A stretch of 64,000 nucleotides of DNA from Pedobacter lusitanus (GCF_040026395.1 NZ_CP157278.1:1922001-1986000); one strand, 5' to 3'. Counted from the first letter of the stretch, positions 34,870 to 43,529 are shown. Notes: generated by a model not told the origin, from the letters alone. Translations and numbers: made by a program.

Positions 34870-35878
34870 AATTTCTTACTTTTTCTTTAATATCATTTGC
34901 TTTTACTGTAGTCGCATCGCCTTCCACAAAGAGTTTAGAGAAGGCAGCAGCAGTGGCAAATTCCAGTATTTCTGCTGCCGGTTTATCCTGGTAAAAACCA
35001 TAGATCAGACCTGCCATATAACAGTCTCCACTGCCTACCTTATTTAAAATAGTTTCTGCCGAATACTGTTTGGATACCAGTAACTGATTTGCCGTAAACA
35101 GGGCGGAATAATACCTGACCCCTGCCCCTGCATCAAAACGAAATGTATTGGCTACCACCTTACATTTAGGAAAATCATTGATCAGCTGTTTAGCACTTAC
35201 AGCTGCCTGCTGCAGATAAAGTTCTTTTTGATCAGCAATAGCCAGCTCCTGCGGAACGGGAATGCCCAGCATTTTCTCCGCAGCCCATAAATTCCCCATC
35301 ACTACATCACAATACTGCACTAAACGCGGCAGAACCTCAATAGGCTCTTTACCATACTTCCAGAGTTTGGCTCTGTAATTCAGATCAACCGATATCCGGA
35401 TATTGCGGGCAGAAGCTTCCCGTAAGGCTTCTTCACAAACCTCTGCAGCAGCTAAACTGACAGCAGGACATATCGCGCTGAAATGGAACCAGGACACATC
35501 TTTCAGTACTTCATCCCAGTTAATTGTTCCGGTTTTCAATGTGGCAAAGGATGAACCCGCCCGGTCATAAATGACCCCTGAATTTTTAAGATCCTTACCC
35601 TGATGTAAATAGTATAAGCCTACCCTTTCACCGGTATATTGAATTGCCGAAGTATCTATATTAAGCCCCTGGATATAAGCAGTGAGCTGTTCAGTTAAAG
35701 AATTGTCTGGCAGAGCTGTCAGATAAGCCGAAGGGATTCCCCATAAGGCCAGTGCCGTAGCTACATTTAATTCTGCACCACCAACATAAAACGGAAGGTT
35801 GTTATTTTTCAGCCAGTCTCCTTCTATATCCGGACAAATCCGCAGTAACAGCTCTCCAAAGTTCAGTACCTTTCCCAT
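34859..35878 (-). CDS. kdgK: 2-keto-3-deoxygluconate kinase (PfkB family)
   Basis: A 339-residue PfkB-type sugar kinase that phosphorylates KDG to KDPG. The N-terminal VLNFGELLLRICPD and FYVGGAELNVATALALWG (the Gly-Gly substrate site), then VDLNYRAKLWKYG and the C-terminal NKVGSGDCYMAGLIYGF are typical of KdgK. The catalytic Asp lies in the anion-hole motif GSGD, where most family members read GAGD; a Ser in the second position is allowed. It overlaps eda by 11 bp and is 22 bp after the SDR gene. The neighbours make the substrate assignment to KDG stronger than the sequence alone would. Confidence 0.9.
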   Translation of the reverse strand: MGKVLNFGELLLRICPDIEGDWLKNNNLPFYVGGAELNVATALALWGIPSAYLTALPDNSLTEQLTAYIQGLNIDTSAIQYTGERVGLYYLHQGKDLKNSGVIYDRAGSSFATLKTGTINWDEVLKDVSWFHFSAICPAVSLAAAEVCEEALREASARNIRISVDLNYRAKLWKYGKEPIEVLPRLVQYCDVVMGNLWAAEKMLGIPVPQELAIADQKELYLQQAAVSAKQLINDFPKCKVVANTFRFDAGAGVRYYSALFTANQLLVSKQYSAETILNKVGSGDCYMAGLIYGFYQDKPAAEILEFATAAAFSKLFVEGDATTVKANDIKEKVRNYED

Positions 35879-35900
35879 TTTTAAAATCTGATTATCTTAA

Positions 35901-36713
35901 CTAAACACCTCCAAATACAGAAAAACCACCATCCACACAAATCATAGCACCTGTTACAAATTGTGAAGCATCACTCAGCAGCCAGATCAGTGCACCCTTT
36001 AATTCATCCGGATGCCCGAAACGCTTAAATGGTGTCTGTTTGATAGCCAGTCCTCCGCGGTCAGTATAACTGCCATCTGTATTGGTTAATAAGGTCCGGT
36101 TTTGTTCAGTAAGGAAAAATCCCGGTGCTATCGCATTCATGCGGATTGCTCCACCATAACGATTAGCCAGTTCTACGGCAAACCACTGATTATAATAGTC
36201 AACTCCGGCCTTTCCCAGATTATACCCCAGAACTTTGGTAATTACTCTTTTGGAATTCATTGAAGAGATATTTACGATACTTCCTTTTCCGGTAGCTGCA
36301 ATTGATTCTCCAAAAATCTGGGTAGGAATAACCGTTCCCCATAAATTCAGATCCATGACTTGTTTCATTCCCTGCATGTTCATTTTGAAGATATCTTCTT
36401 CTGGCTGTAAAACACCCTCAGGCTGATTGCCTCCCGCGGCATTCACCAGACCATCAATCTTACCAAATTTGTCCAGAACTTCAGTTCTGCAGGAGATTAA
36501 CTGGCTTTCGTCCATCACATCGGCTACCAGCGCCAGTGCTTTTCCGCCAGCGGCGTTAATTGCATCTGCACGCTCATGAGCAATCCTGGCATTCCTGCCT
36601 AAGATACCTACCGAAGCACCCGCTTCAACTACTGCATCTACAAAGGCCCCACCTAAAATCCCGGTACCTCCGGTCACTATAATGACCTTATCTTTTAAAG
36701 AGAAATTTTCCAT
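35901..36713 (-). CDS. SDR oxidoreductase, probable DKII reductase (KduD-like) or D-mannonate oxidoreductase
   Basis: A classical short-chain dehydrogenase of 270 residues. The Rossmann motif is TGGTGILGGAF, then DVMDESQ, NAAGGNQPEG, the catalytic Ser in NISSMNSKRV and the YNLGKAGVDYY segment with Tyr and Lys, then APGFFLTEQNR. Homologues in Bacteroidota are called D-mannonate oxidoreductase; because the upstream gene is kduI and not uxuA, reduction of 3-deoxy-2,5-hexodiulosonate to KDG is the more likely role. The stop and start of kduI and this gene share one base (TAATG-type junction), so they are tightly coupled. Confidence 0.82.
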   Translation of the reverse strand: MENFSLKDKVIIVTGGTGILGGAFVDAVVEAGASVGILGRNARIAHERADAINAAGGKALALVADVMDESQLISCRTEVLDKFGKIDGLVNAAGGNQPEGVLQPEEDIFKMNMQGMKQVMDLNLWGTVIPTQIFGESIAATGKGSIVNISSMNSKRVITKVLGYNLGKAGVDYYNQWFAVELANRYGGAIRMNAIAPGFFLTEQNRTLLTNTDGSYTDRGGLAIKQTPFKRFGHPDELKGALIWLLSDASQFVTGAMICVDGGFSVFGGV

Positions 36714-37552
36714 TAGCGTATATCCTGAATTGCAACAGGGTCCATATCTGCATAATCAAGGTTTTCACCTCCCATGCCCCAGATAAAACTGTAATTTTTA
36801 GTACCACTGCCCGAATGAATACTCCATGGCGGAGAAACAATAGCATCGTGATTACCCATTAAAACGTGACGGGTTTCCTGTGGCTGGCCCATCAGATGAA
36901 ACACGCGCTGATCTTCTGCGACATCAAAATAGAAATAAGCTTCCATCCTTCTGTCATGGGTATGTGCAGGCATGGTATTCCATACACTTCCATTAGCCAG
37001 AATAGTTAGGCCCATAACCAGCTGACTGCTTTGAATTCCGTCTCTGTGAATATATTTGATAATCCTGCGTTCGTTTGCAGTATCCAGACTACCCATTTCT
37101 GTAGAAACCGCATCAGCATGAGCTAATAAAGTAACCGGGTAAACCTGGTGTGCAGGAGTAGATAAACAGTAAAAAACTGCAGGACTGTCTGCATCTTTGC
37201 TTTTGAATTTCACGTCTTTCACCCCTTTTCCCAGGTATAAAGCATCCAGCTTATTGACTTCAAATGTCTTTCCGTCAGCTTCAATCAAACCAGGACCGCC
37301 AACATTGATAATCCCGACTTCCCGTCTTTCCAGAAAATAATCTGCCCGCAGATTTGAATAATTATCCAGCACTACGCTTTCAGTAACCGGATATACCAAT
37401 CCCACAATCATCCTGTCATAATGGGTATAGGCAAAGTTAGCCTTGTTCTGTTCTTTTAAATCAGTCAGTAAAAATCTCGACCTGATTTTTTCAGTATCGT
37501 ATGATTTAAAATCATCCGGATGTACCGGATGTAATACATTCATATCTTTCAT
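36713..37552 (-). CDS. kduI: 5-dehydro-4-deoxy-D-glucuronate isomerase
   Basis: Converts the 4-deoxy-5-keto-uronate formed from unsaturated uronic acids to 3-deoxy-2,5-hexodiulosonate. The cupin-type protein is 279 residues, normal for KduI. Marks are VHPDDFKSYDTEKIRSRFLL, DRMIVGLVYPV, the metal-binding MPAHTHDRRMEAYFYFD (His, His, Glu) and NHDAIVSPPWSIHSGSGTKNYSFIWGMGGENLDY. This is the first enzyme after GH88 releases the sugar acid and non-enzymatic ring opening. Start chosen at 37552; an ATG at 37543 is also possible. A perfect palindrome lies 22 bp upstream. Confidence 0.95.
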   Translation of the reverse strand: MKDMNVLHPVHPDDFKSYDTEKIRSRFLLTDLKEQNKANFAYTHYDRMIVGLVYPVTESVVLDNYSNLRADYFLERREVGIINVGGPGLIEADGKTFEVNKLDALYLGKGVKDVKFKSKDADSPAVFYCLSTPAHQVYPVTLLAHADAVSTEMGSLDTANERRIIKYIHRDGIQSSQLVMGLTILANGSVWNTMPAHTHDRRMEAYFYFDVAEDQRVFHLMGQPQETRHVLMGNHDAIVSPPWSIHSGSGTKNYSFIWGMGGENLDYADMDPVAIQDIR

Positions 37553-37574
37553 TCGTTTCGGTTAATGTTATGCT

Positions 37575-37587
37575 GCACATAATGTGC
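37575..37587. promoter_or_regulatory. Palindrome upstream of kduI, candidate operator
   Basis: GCACATAATGTGC has 6-bp arms GCACAT/ATGTGC around one central base, in the 64-bp gap between the DUF4350 gene and kduI. Candidate binding site for the LacI regulator at 38589 or another repressor; not confirmed. Confidence 0.35.
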
Positions 37588-37616
37588 TTCATTTTAATCT
37601 TTTAATAATTGTAATT

Positions 37617-38432
37617 CTATTTTTTCCCCGCAGGAATCAGGCTGGAGATCCAGTGAATCAGGTCAGTTCCTGCTTTTAAATTATCATATGGAGCAGCAAG
37701 TCTTTTTCCATCCACATACTCGTTATATAACCATGGATCACCAATAATGATTACCGATCCTTTACCATATGCTGACAGCGCTATAACGTTATTTCCCTCT
37801 CTGTCCTTCAGGACAGACTTTGCCGGAGCCGTAATGGCTAAACTACTGAATTCTTTGATAAACAGTTGTTTTGCAGTCTTAAATACAGGATCTCCTGCCG
37901 GCACCATGATCTTTCCCATCTCAAACTGATCGCCCGTCACCTTTCCTTTACTATCCTGATTAAACTGAACACCAAAGACTTTGGCCAGACTGTTGAAGTG
38001 TTCCAGCTCAGCATTGCCGACATCATTTCCCATTAAAACCAGTACACCTCCTTTTTTAACCCAGCCGGAAATCGTTTTAACGTAATCTGCCTCCATAAAT
38101 TTAGGATCACTGCTTTCTTTTTCCGTATCCGGATCAACAATAATATAAACTGATGAACCTTTCAGGTTTTGCGCAGTCGGAGCAGCATAAAGTGTTGAAG
38201 TTTTAAATCCGGCTTTATTGAATTCTTTTCCCCACAGAGAAAAACCGCCGTTAGTCTGCTCTTCCCATTTATAATGCCAGGAGACCAGCTTGCCTGCCTG
38301 ATCCTTTTTTGTTTCATTATTAAAATAGGAATCCAGCATTACTGTAAGGGAATCGGTCTTTTTATTTTGCGCATTGCTGTTTAAAGCAGCAAAGACTAGC
38401 ATGCCCGAAACCATCAGGTGGAACTTGTTCAT
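37617..38432 (-). CDS. Secreted DUF4350-like protein (GATase1-like fold)
   Basis: A 271-residue protein with a signal peptide (ending LNSNAQ). The body has a Rossmann-like layout: STLYAAPTAQNLKGSSVYIIVDPDTEKE, then VKKGGVLVLMGNDVGNAELEHFN and GKGSVIIIGDPWLYNEYVDGKRL, which resemble the DUF4350 domain found beside or fused to GH88/GH105 unsaturated glycan hydrolases in Bacteroidota. The residue NDVGNAE and the final DLIHWISSLIP are in conserved positions. It is the first gene of the kduI operon, 64 bp upstream. It is secreted while the rest of the operon is cytosolic, so it likely acts on the substrate outside; function unknown. Confidence 0.65.
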   Translation of the reverse strand: MNKFHLMVSGMLVFAALNSNAQNKKTDSLTVMLDSYFNNETKKDQAGKLVSWHYKWEEQTNGGFSLWGKEFNKAGFKTSTLYAAPTAQNLKGSSVYIIVDPDTEKESSDPKFMEADYVKTISGWVKKGGVLVLMGNDVGNAELEHFNSLAKVFGVQFNQDSKGKVTGDQFEMGKIMVPAGDPVFKTAKQLFIKEFSSLAITAPAKSVLKDREGNNVIALSAYGKGSVIIIGDPWLYNEYVDGKRLAAPYDNLKAGTDLIHWISSLIPAGKK

Positions 38433-38466
38433 AAATATCTGGTTTATATTTTCATTTGCAACTCAA

Positions 38467-38561
38467 ACAAGTCTACATAGTTTTACGCGCAGAATGAAAT
38501 AAAAGGCCATAAAATATTGTGCAATCGTTCCCGGCACACCAGAAATTATATGTAGACTTGT
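38467..38561. promoter_or_regulatory. Inverted 13-bp sites around the divergent LacI/DUF4350 promoter region
   Basis: ACAAGTCTACATA at 38467-38479 and its exact reverse complement at 38549-38561 lie 69 bp apart in the region between the divergent operon and the LacI gene. Between them TGCAATCGTT at 38519-38528 resembles half of a LacI-type CG-centred operator. A looped repressor arrangement is possible. Confidence 0.4.
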
Positions 38562-38588
38562 ATGATTTAAATATCCGCAACGGACGTT

Positions 38589-39605
38589 ATGTTTGAGCCC
38601 TTTACCTTAAAAGATATAGCCAAGGCCCTGGGCCTTTCCACCTCTACTGTTTCAAGAGCTTTACGTGACACTCACGAAATCAGTCCGGAAACCAAAAAGC
38701 TTGTCCTTGAATATGCGCAGCAGATCAATTACCGTCCAAACCCTATTGCCTTAAGTTTAAAAGAACGCAGAAGCAAATCGATCGGAGTTTCACTCAGTGA
38801 AGTAGCCAATCAATATTTTGCCCAGGTGGTCAATGGTATAGAATCCATAGCCTATGACCGTGGCTATCATGTCATTATTACACAGACACATGAATTCTAC
38901 GAAAGGGAAAAAATCAATATACAGCATCTGGCATCCAGATCAGTAGATGGTCTTTTAGTCTCTTTATCGGCCGAAACTACCGATACTGCCTATCTCCAGA
39001 ATTTACATCAGAGAGGTTTGCCCATCGTATTTTTTGACCGGGTAACCGATCAGATCAAAACACATCAGATTATAGCCAACAATGAAAAAGGTTCCTTTGA
39101 AGCTACTGAGTATCTGATTAATCAGGGCTGTAAACGCATTGCCCATTTAACCAGTTCAGCTCATTTATCTATAAGTGTAGAGCGCTTAAACGGCTATAAA
39201 CAAGCTTTAGCAAAATATAATCTTCCATTTAATGAAGCTTATGTGAAGTATTGCGCCCATGGAGGCATGTTTCAGGATGAAACAGCAACTGCGATTAAGG
39301 AACTGATGAACCTGAAAGAAAAACCCGATGGTATTTTTGCAGGCAGTGATCGCCTGAGTATAGGTACACTGGTTGTCTTTAAAGAACTGAAAATTAAAGT
39401 GCCCCGGGAAATGATTATTGCAGGATTTTGTAATGCCGATGTACTGGATCTGATGTCCCCTACACTGACCTCGGTTCGTCAGCCGGCTTTTGAGATGGGA
39501 CAAATCGCTACAGATATGCTGCTCAATTTAATAGAAAGCAAGTATCCGGTTTATGACTTCGAAAAGAAAATACTGGATACGAGCTTGTCTGTACGTGGCA
39601 ATTAA
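38589..39605 (+). CDS. LacI-family transcription regulator
   Basis: A 338-residue repressor. The N-terminal HTH is LKDIAKALGLSTSTVSRALRDTHEISPETKKLV with hinge helix NPIALSLKERRSKSIGV, followed by a periplasmic-binding-protein-like effector domain (VDGLLVSLSAETTDTAYL, PIVFFDRVTD, FAGSDRLSIGTLVVFKEL and SVRQPAFEMGQIATDMLLNLI). It diverges from the DUF4350-kduI-kdgK-eda-MFS operon and probably controls it with a uronate-pathway intermediate such as KDG as effector, as in other uronate loci; the effector is inferred. Confidence 0.92.
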   Translation: MFEPFTLKDIAKALGLSTSTVSRALRDTHEISPETKKLVLEYAQQINYRPNPIALSLKERRSKSIGVSLSEVANQYFAQVVNGIESIAYDRGYHVIITQTHEFYEREKINIQHLASRSVDGLLVSLSAETTDTAYLQNLHQRGLPIVFFDRVTDQIKTHQIIANNEKGSFEATEYLINQGCKRIAHLTSSAHLSISVERLNGYKQALAKYNLPFNEAYVKYCAHGGMFQDETATAIKELMNLKEKPDGIFAGSDRLSIGTLVVFKELKIKVPREMIIAGFCNADVLDLMSPTLTSVRQPAFEMGQIATDMLLNLIESKYPVYDFEKKILDTSLSVRGN

Positions 39606-39620
39606 AGTTTAAAGCTGAAA

Positions 39621-40070
39621 TTAATCAACGTGGAATGCACGTCTGGCAATGATTTTCCAGTCTTTTTTCTCTTTCTTTAAAACCAGTACAATGCCCAGAC
39701 TGATATGTGCAGGTTTTCCTCCATCATTGGTATCAGCAATCAGCACATGACGTACTATAGCTACATTATTCTGTACAGTAACTGATTGTTTAGTGAGCTC
39801 AATAGTTTTAAAATCCGATCTTTTTGAGGTAATATCATCAATAAAAGCTGCCTTGTTCTGAATTTTACCACCAGAATGACCATAGGTTAAATCTGCAGAG
39901 GTTACACTTTCCAGGTCAGACCTGTTACCGCTGATCATCGCAGCTCTTAATTTTTCAACTACAGCAGCAACTTCAGTTTCGTCTTTGGTAGCAGCTTCAG
40001 GTGTTCCCTGCTGGGCTCTGACCAGCACACAGGAAATGATCAGGAAGAAAGAAAGGAGTAATTTTTTCAT
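39621..40070 (-). CDS. Secreted NTF2-like protein (DUF4440/SnoaL fold)
   Basis: A 149-residue protein with a signal peptide (to VRAQ) and an NTF2-like fold (VVEKLRAAMISGNRSDLESVTSADLTYGHSGGKIQNKAAFIDDI, then VALVRH-type strands and KKDWKIIARRAFHVD). Such small proteins often stand near Bacteroidota carbohydrate loci and may bind small molecules, but the ligand is unknown. It is convergent with the LacI gene, with a 15-bp gap, so it does not belong to the kduI operon. Confidence 0.75.
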   Translation of the reverse strand: MKKLLLSFFLIISCVLVRAQQGTPEAATKDETEVAAVVEKLRAAMISGNRSDLESVTSADLTYGHSGGKIQNKAAFIDDITSKRSDFKTIELTKQSVTVQNNVAIVRHVLIADTNDGGKPAHISLGIVLVLKKEKKDWKIIARRAFHVD

Positions 40071-40200
40071 GTTTATAGATTTGGTTTTTAAGTTTTAGAA
40101 TCCGGAAAAATTAAGCCGGAAAAATTGTTTAAGCATCACATATTGACCGGCTCAAATTAATCGTTAATTATCATTAATATTATATAAAAAAACAAAACGT

Positions 40201-40602
40201 ATGAAAAAGTTACTTTTAGCATTTGCCTTTGCTGCTGCAGTACTTCCTGTAGTTGCACAAACAGCTGCCCCTGCTGCGGCACCAAAACAACAGGTAGCAG
40301 TAAAAGCACCTAAAGTGGTTCAGAAGGTACAGGTTCCTGCTGCTCAGCGCGCTATCCCGTATAGCAAAGAGCTGCAACAAAAGCTGGCTTTAAACGATGC
40401 CCAGTATACTAAGATTTTAGCTGTAAACACCGAATGTATCAATAAAAAAGATGCACTTAAACAGGCAGATCAGCAAAAAGGCGGCGGATCTAAAGAAATA
40501 GCTCAATATCGCATGGAGCAATATAAAACTATTCTTACACCAGACCAGCTGGCTAAACTGAAAGCGCTGAATGCAGCACAAGGCACTAAACCAAAATCAT
40601 AA
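40201..40602 (+). CDS. Small secreted helical protein with LTPDQ motif
   Basis: A 133-residue protein with a signal peptide ending VVAQ, then an Ala/Pro/Lys-rich low-complexity linker (about residues 22-58) and a helical region with LQQKLALNDAQYTKILAVN and ILTPDQLAKLKALN. The LTPxQ element is like that of Spy/CpxP-type periplasmic proteins, but similarity is limited and a stress-chaperone role is only a suggestion. It stands alone, converging with miaE. Confidence 0.6.
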   Translation: MKKLLLAFAFAAAVLPVVAQTAAPAAAPKQQVAVKAPKVVQKVQVPAAQRAIPYSKELQQKLALNDAQYTKILAVNTECINKKDALKQADQQKGGGSKEIAQYRMEQYKTILTPDQLAKLKALNAAQGTKPKS

Positions 40603-40607
40603 AAAAA

Positions 40608-40636
40608 GAGCCATATCCTTAACAGGGATATGGCTC
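40608..40636 (-). terminator. Rho-independent terminator of miaE
   Basis: GAGCCATATCC and GGATATGGCTC form a perfect 11-bp stem with a 7-nt loop. On the minus strand it runs into seven Ts, 22 bp beyond the miaE stop; on the plus strand it also closes the preceding gene, though without a T tract. Confidence 0.85.
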
Positions 40637-40657
40637 CATAAATATGCTGTAAATTTT

Positions 40658-41239
40658 TTAGCCGTGAATAGCTTCTTTATTACCAAAACTCTGAATCAGC
40701 TCACCTTCAAATTCCAGCCACTCTTTCCATCTCTTATCTACATCAACATCTACCGTGTATTTACGTGCAAAATTTAAAAAGGTAGTATAATGACCCGCTT
40801 CTGAGATCATCAGATCATGATAAAATTTTGCCAGTTCCTGATCTTTAATATTTAATGATAATACCCGGAAACGCTCACAGCTTCTGGCCTCTATCATAGC
40901 GGCAAATAAAAGACGATCAATAAATGCATTATTTCTGCTCCCGTCTCTGCGGCTGAATTTAACCAGGCGCCCCACATAATCATCCTTGCGTTCACGTCCC
41001 AGCGTATAGCCTCTTTTTTTAATGAGCTCAATAACCATCTGAAAATGCTGCATCTCTTCAATAGCAATGGCAGTCAGTTCTTCGACTAAATCCATATGCT
41101 CAGAGTTATTGGCAATCAAAGTAATAGCATTTGTTGCTGCTTTCTGTTCACACCAGGCATGATCAGTCAATATCTCTTCTAAATTTGATTCAGCAATATT
41201 TGCCCAGCGCGGGTCTGTTAATAATTTTAATCCAAGCAT
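40658..41239 (-). CDS. miaE: tRNA-(2-methylthio-N6-isopentenyl-A37) hydroxylase
   Basis: A 193-residue diiron hydroxylase of the ferritin-like type that hydroxylates the isopentenyl group on A37 of certain tRNAs. Two iron-site helices are visible: DHAWCEQKAATNAITLI, EELTAIAIEEMQHFQMVI (Glu-x-x-His), then AAMIEARSCERFRVLS and MISEAGHYTTFLNFARKY (Glu-x-x-His). This is the MiaE order and length. It stands alone with a terminator behind. It uses oxygen, so the host is at least partly aerobic, which agrees with Sphingobacteriaceae. Confidence 0.92.
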   Translation of the reverse strand: MLGLKLLTDPRWANIAESNLEEILTDHAWCEQKAATNAITLIANNSEHMDLVEELTAIAIEEMQHFQMVIELIKKRGYTLGRERKDDYVGRLVKFSRRDGSRNNAFIDRLLFAAMIEARSCERFRVLSLNIKDQELAKFYHDLMISEAGHYTTFLNFARKYTVDVDVDKRWKEWLEFEGELIQSFGNKEAIHG

Positions 41240-41360
41240 GAGGTTATTAATAAAATTCTACTCCGCCAAAATTACGAATAATCATTTGTTTAAGTCTCTG
41301 TTTAATGATTATGCATTAAAAACCTCTATTTTGCACTGATTTTTTAAGAGGAATAAAGAA

Positions 41361-42596
41361 ATGAATAAAAAAAGAGTCCTGATTATCGGAACCGTATGGC
41401 CCGAACCCACTTCATCAGCCGCCGGTACAAGGATGATTCAGCTGATCAGTTTATTTCTTGCTGAAGCCTGTGAAGTACTCTTTGTTTCTGCAGCCTCCAA
41501 AAGTGATTTCAGCTTTGAGCTGGAAGCAATGGGTGTAAAAGAATACGAGATTAAATTAAATGATAACAGTTTTAATCTTTTTCTGAGCGAAGTCAATCCC
41601 GGCATTGTATTATTCGATCGTTTTATGATGGAAGAACAATATGGATGGAGAGTACAGCAGGAATGCCCTGATGCCTTAAAAATTATAGATACCGTAGATC
41701 TTCATTTTCTGCGCTATGCCCGTCAGCAGGCCACAAAAACAGGTAAACCTGTAGAACTGTTTAATGATATTGCCAAGCGTGAAATTGCCGCTATATTGCG
41801 CTGTGATCTGTCTCTCCTCATTTCGGAAGCAGAGATGAATATTTTACAGGAGCAGTTTCGTATAGACCCTTCTTTAATCTATTATTTACCCTTTTTAGAA
41901 GAAGAACTTACTACAGCAGCTATTCAAAACTGGAAAACTTATGAAGAACGGGAAGGTTTTGTATTTATCGGTAATTACCTGCATGAACCTAACTGGCACA
42001 CACTCCAGCTATTAAAAACAAAGGTCTGGCCAGCCTTAAGAAAAAAGCTGCCGGAAGCAAAACTACATATCTATGGTGCTTATCCAGGTCAGAAGGTGAT
42101 GCAGTTACATAATGAAAAAGAGAGATTTTATGTTCATGGCCGTGCTCATGATGCCAGGGAAGTTGTGGGAAGCCACAAAATACTACTTGCCCCTATACAA
42201 TTTGGTGCAGGGATGAAAGGGAAATTTATTGACGCCATGCAGGTAGGTACGCCTTCGGTAACTACCGCTGTCGGGGCAGAAGCCATGAAAGGAAATCTGG
42301 ACTGGAGCGGAGTAATTGAAGACGATCCTGAACTTTTTACCGATCGGGCTGCCGATCTGTATCAGGATAAAGAAAAATGGTTGCAGGCACAGCAAAATGG
42401 TATCAGAATCATTAATGTACTGTATGGAAAATTACAGTTTACAGCACCATTTATGGAAACGCTCAGCACTTTAGCCCAGAACCTCGCCGCACATCGTCAG
42501 CATAATTTTATTGGACAGATTCTACAGCACCATACCTTAAACAGCACTAAATATATGTCTTTATGGATTGAACAGAAGAATGCGAATAAAGGCTAA
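41361..42596 (+). CDS. GT4-like glycosyltransferase
   Basis: A 411-residue GT-B glycosyltransferase. The N-terminal strand is VLIIGTVWPEPTSSAAGTRMIQL, DRFMMEEQYGWRV and DTVDLHFLRYARQQ follow, and the donor domain has GFVFIGNYLHEPNWHTLQLL, AKLHIYGAYPG and PIQFGAGMKGKFIDAMQVGTPSVTT, matching the Gly-rich donor loop of the Glyco_trans_1_4 type. Substrate unknown. It has its own promoter region after miaE (divergent) and is convergent with DoxX, so no operon context helps. Confidence 0.8.
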   Translation: MNKKRVLIIGTVWPEPTSSAAGTRMIQLISLFLAEACEVLFVSAASKSDFSFELEAMGVKEYEIKLNDNSFNLFLSEVNPGIVLFDRFMMEEQYGWRVQQECPDALKIIDTVDLHFLRYARQQATKTGKPVELFNDIAKREIAAILRCDLSLLISEAEMNILQEQFRIDPSLIYYLPFLEEELTTAAIQNWKTYEEREGFVFIGNYLHEPNWHTLQLLKTKVWPALRKKLPEAKLHIYGAYPGQKVMQLHNEKERFYVHGRAHDAREVVGSHKILLAPIQFGAGMKGKFIDAMQVGTPSVTTAVGAEAMKGNLDWSGVIEDDPELFTDRAADLYQDKEKWLQAQQNGIRIINVLYGKLQFTAPFMETLSTLAQNLAAHRQHNFIGQILQHHTLNSTKYMSLWIEQKNANKG

Positions 42597-42604
42597 GACA
42601 GCTT

Positions 42605-43003
42605 TTATTCTTTTTGTCTGCCGCCGGATGCTGCAATAACCAGAAGTGCTATAATCAGAATAACACTATACTCAGAGCCGCCTTCTCCATGTTCACCTAC
42701 AAACCAGCCTTTTTCGGCATGAATAATCACTATACCAATAGTCAGTATGGCGATAAAACCCGCACTCAGCCATTTGGTGAAATAACCCAGTGCCAGCAGT
42801 AGTCCGCCAGCCAGTTCAAAGGCAGTGATGAGCCAGACTAAAGGCGTACCAAAAATAAACCCTTTACCCGTTAAAAATTCACCAAAACGATTGACCGTTC
42901 CACCCGTTACCCTTACGGTCGCATGGGCAAGGAATATAAAGGCTACAGCATATCTCAAAAGGACAAGACTGTCTGCCAGACTGATCAGTGGGAATTTTTT
43001 CAT
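42605..43003 (-). CDS. DoxX-family membrane protein
   Basis: A 132-residue protein with four hydrophobic segments: LLRYAVAFIFLAHATVRV, FGTPLVWLITAFELAGGLLLALGYF, LSAGFIAILTIGIVIIHA and YSVILIIALLVIAASGG. This is the normal DoxX layout with the Ala-His and E-x-x-GG positions. It differs from the DoxX at 15314 and is not near redox genes. Role unknown. Confidence 0.78.
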   Translation of the reverse strand: MKKFPLISLADSLVLLRYAVAFIFLAHATVRVTGGTVNRFGEFLTGKGFIFGTPLVWLITAFELAGGLLLALGYFTKWLSAGFIAILTIGIVIIHAEKGWFVGEHGEGGSEYSVILIIALLVIAASGGRQKE

Positions 43004-43060
43004 GAGAGCTTAAGGTTATATCGCCTTAAGTTCTCATTTTTCCGGTAAAAAGAAGAATTT

Positions 43061-43327
43061 TTAAAAATCTATATCAATCAGACTGGTCAAAGGAATGTGT
43101 ATTCCGTTTTTAAGCTGGATATATTTCTCTGTAACTGACCAGACTGTCGTGTTTACAGTCTTCGGGCCAAATTTAGTATTAAATGTAATGTCTGCTTTAG
43201 ATTTGAATTCATTACCTAAACGCTGCGCACCACTGAGTTTGTCTTTTAACTCTTCTATATGATTCTGATCTGCGGCTATAATTTCGCTAACGTCGATTGA
43301 CTCCTTTTCGATTAATTCTCCTAACAT
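43061..43327 (-). CDS. Small conserved-looking hypothetical protein
   Basis: An 88-residue soluble protein with an acidic helical start (IEKESIDVSEIIAADQNHIEELKDKL) and a beta-rich second half (ADITFNTKFGPKTVNTTVWSVTEKYIQLKNGIHIPLTSLIDIDF). No signal peptide or known motif. The second half with a conserved-looking TVW...YIQLKNG...IPL pattern looks like a compact small beta barrel. ATG start, stands alone between DoxX and the third SusC/SusD pair. Function not recognised. Confidence 0.55.
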   Translation of the reverse strand: MLGELIEKESIDVSEIIAADQNHIEELKDKLSGAQRLGNEFKSKADITFNTKFGPKTVNTTVWSVTEKYIQLKNGIHIPLTSLIDIDF

Positions 43328-43470
43328 AATATCTTGACTTATCTTTCTTAAATATGCATTTAATCTATTTAAAGCGCAATAACATCCTAAAAGAGTTACA
43401 ATTCTATGAGTTTAGTTCCTGCGCATGAAAATCCCATGACACTAGTTTTCAGCTAAATAGTAATTTAGCT

Positions 43471-43513
43471 ATAAAATGAATAAAGAGGCCTGCAGCCTCT
43501 TTATTCATTTTAT
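43471..43513 (-). terminator. Strong terminator of the SusC/SusD pair
   Basis: A perfect 19-bp stem (43471-43489 with 43495-43513) around the 5-nt loop CTGCA, 17 bp beyond the SusD stop codon. The outer part is AT-rich and ends in A/T runs on both strands. Confidence 0.85.
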
Positions 43514-43529
43514 ATTTCTGTAAACCAGC

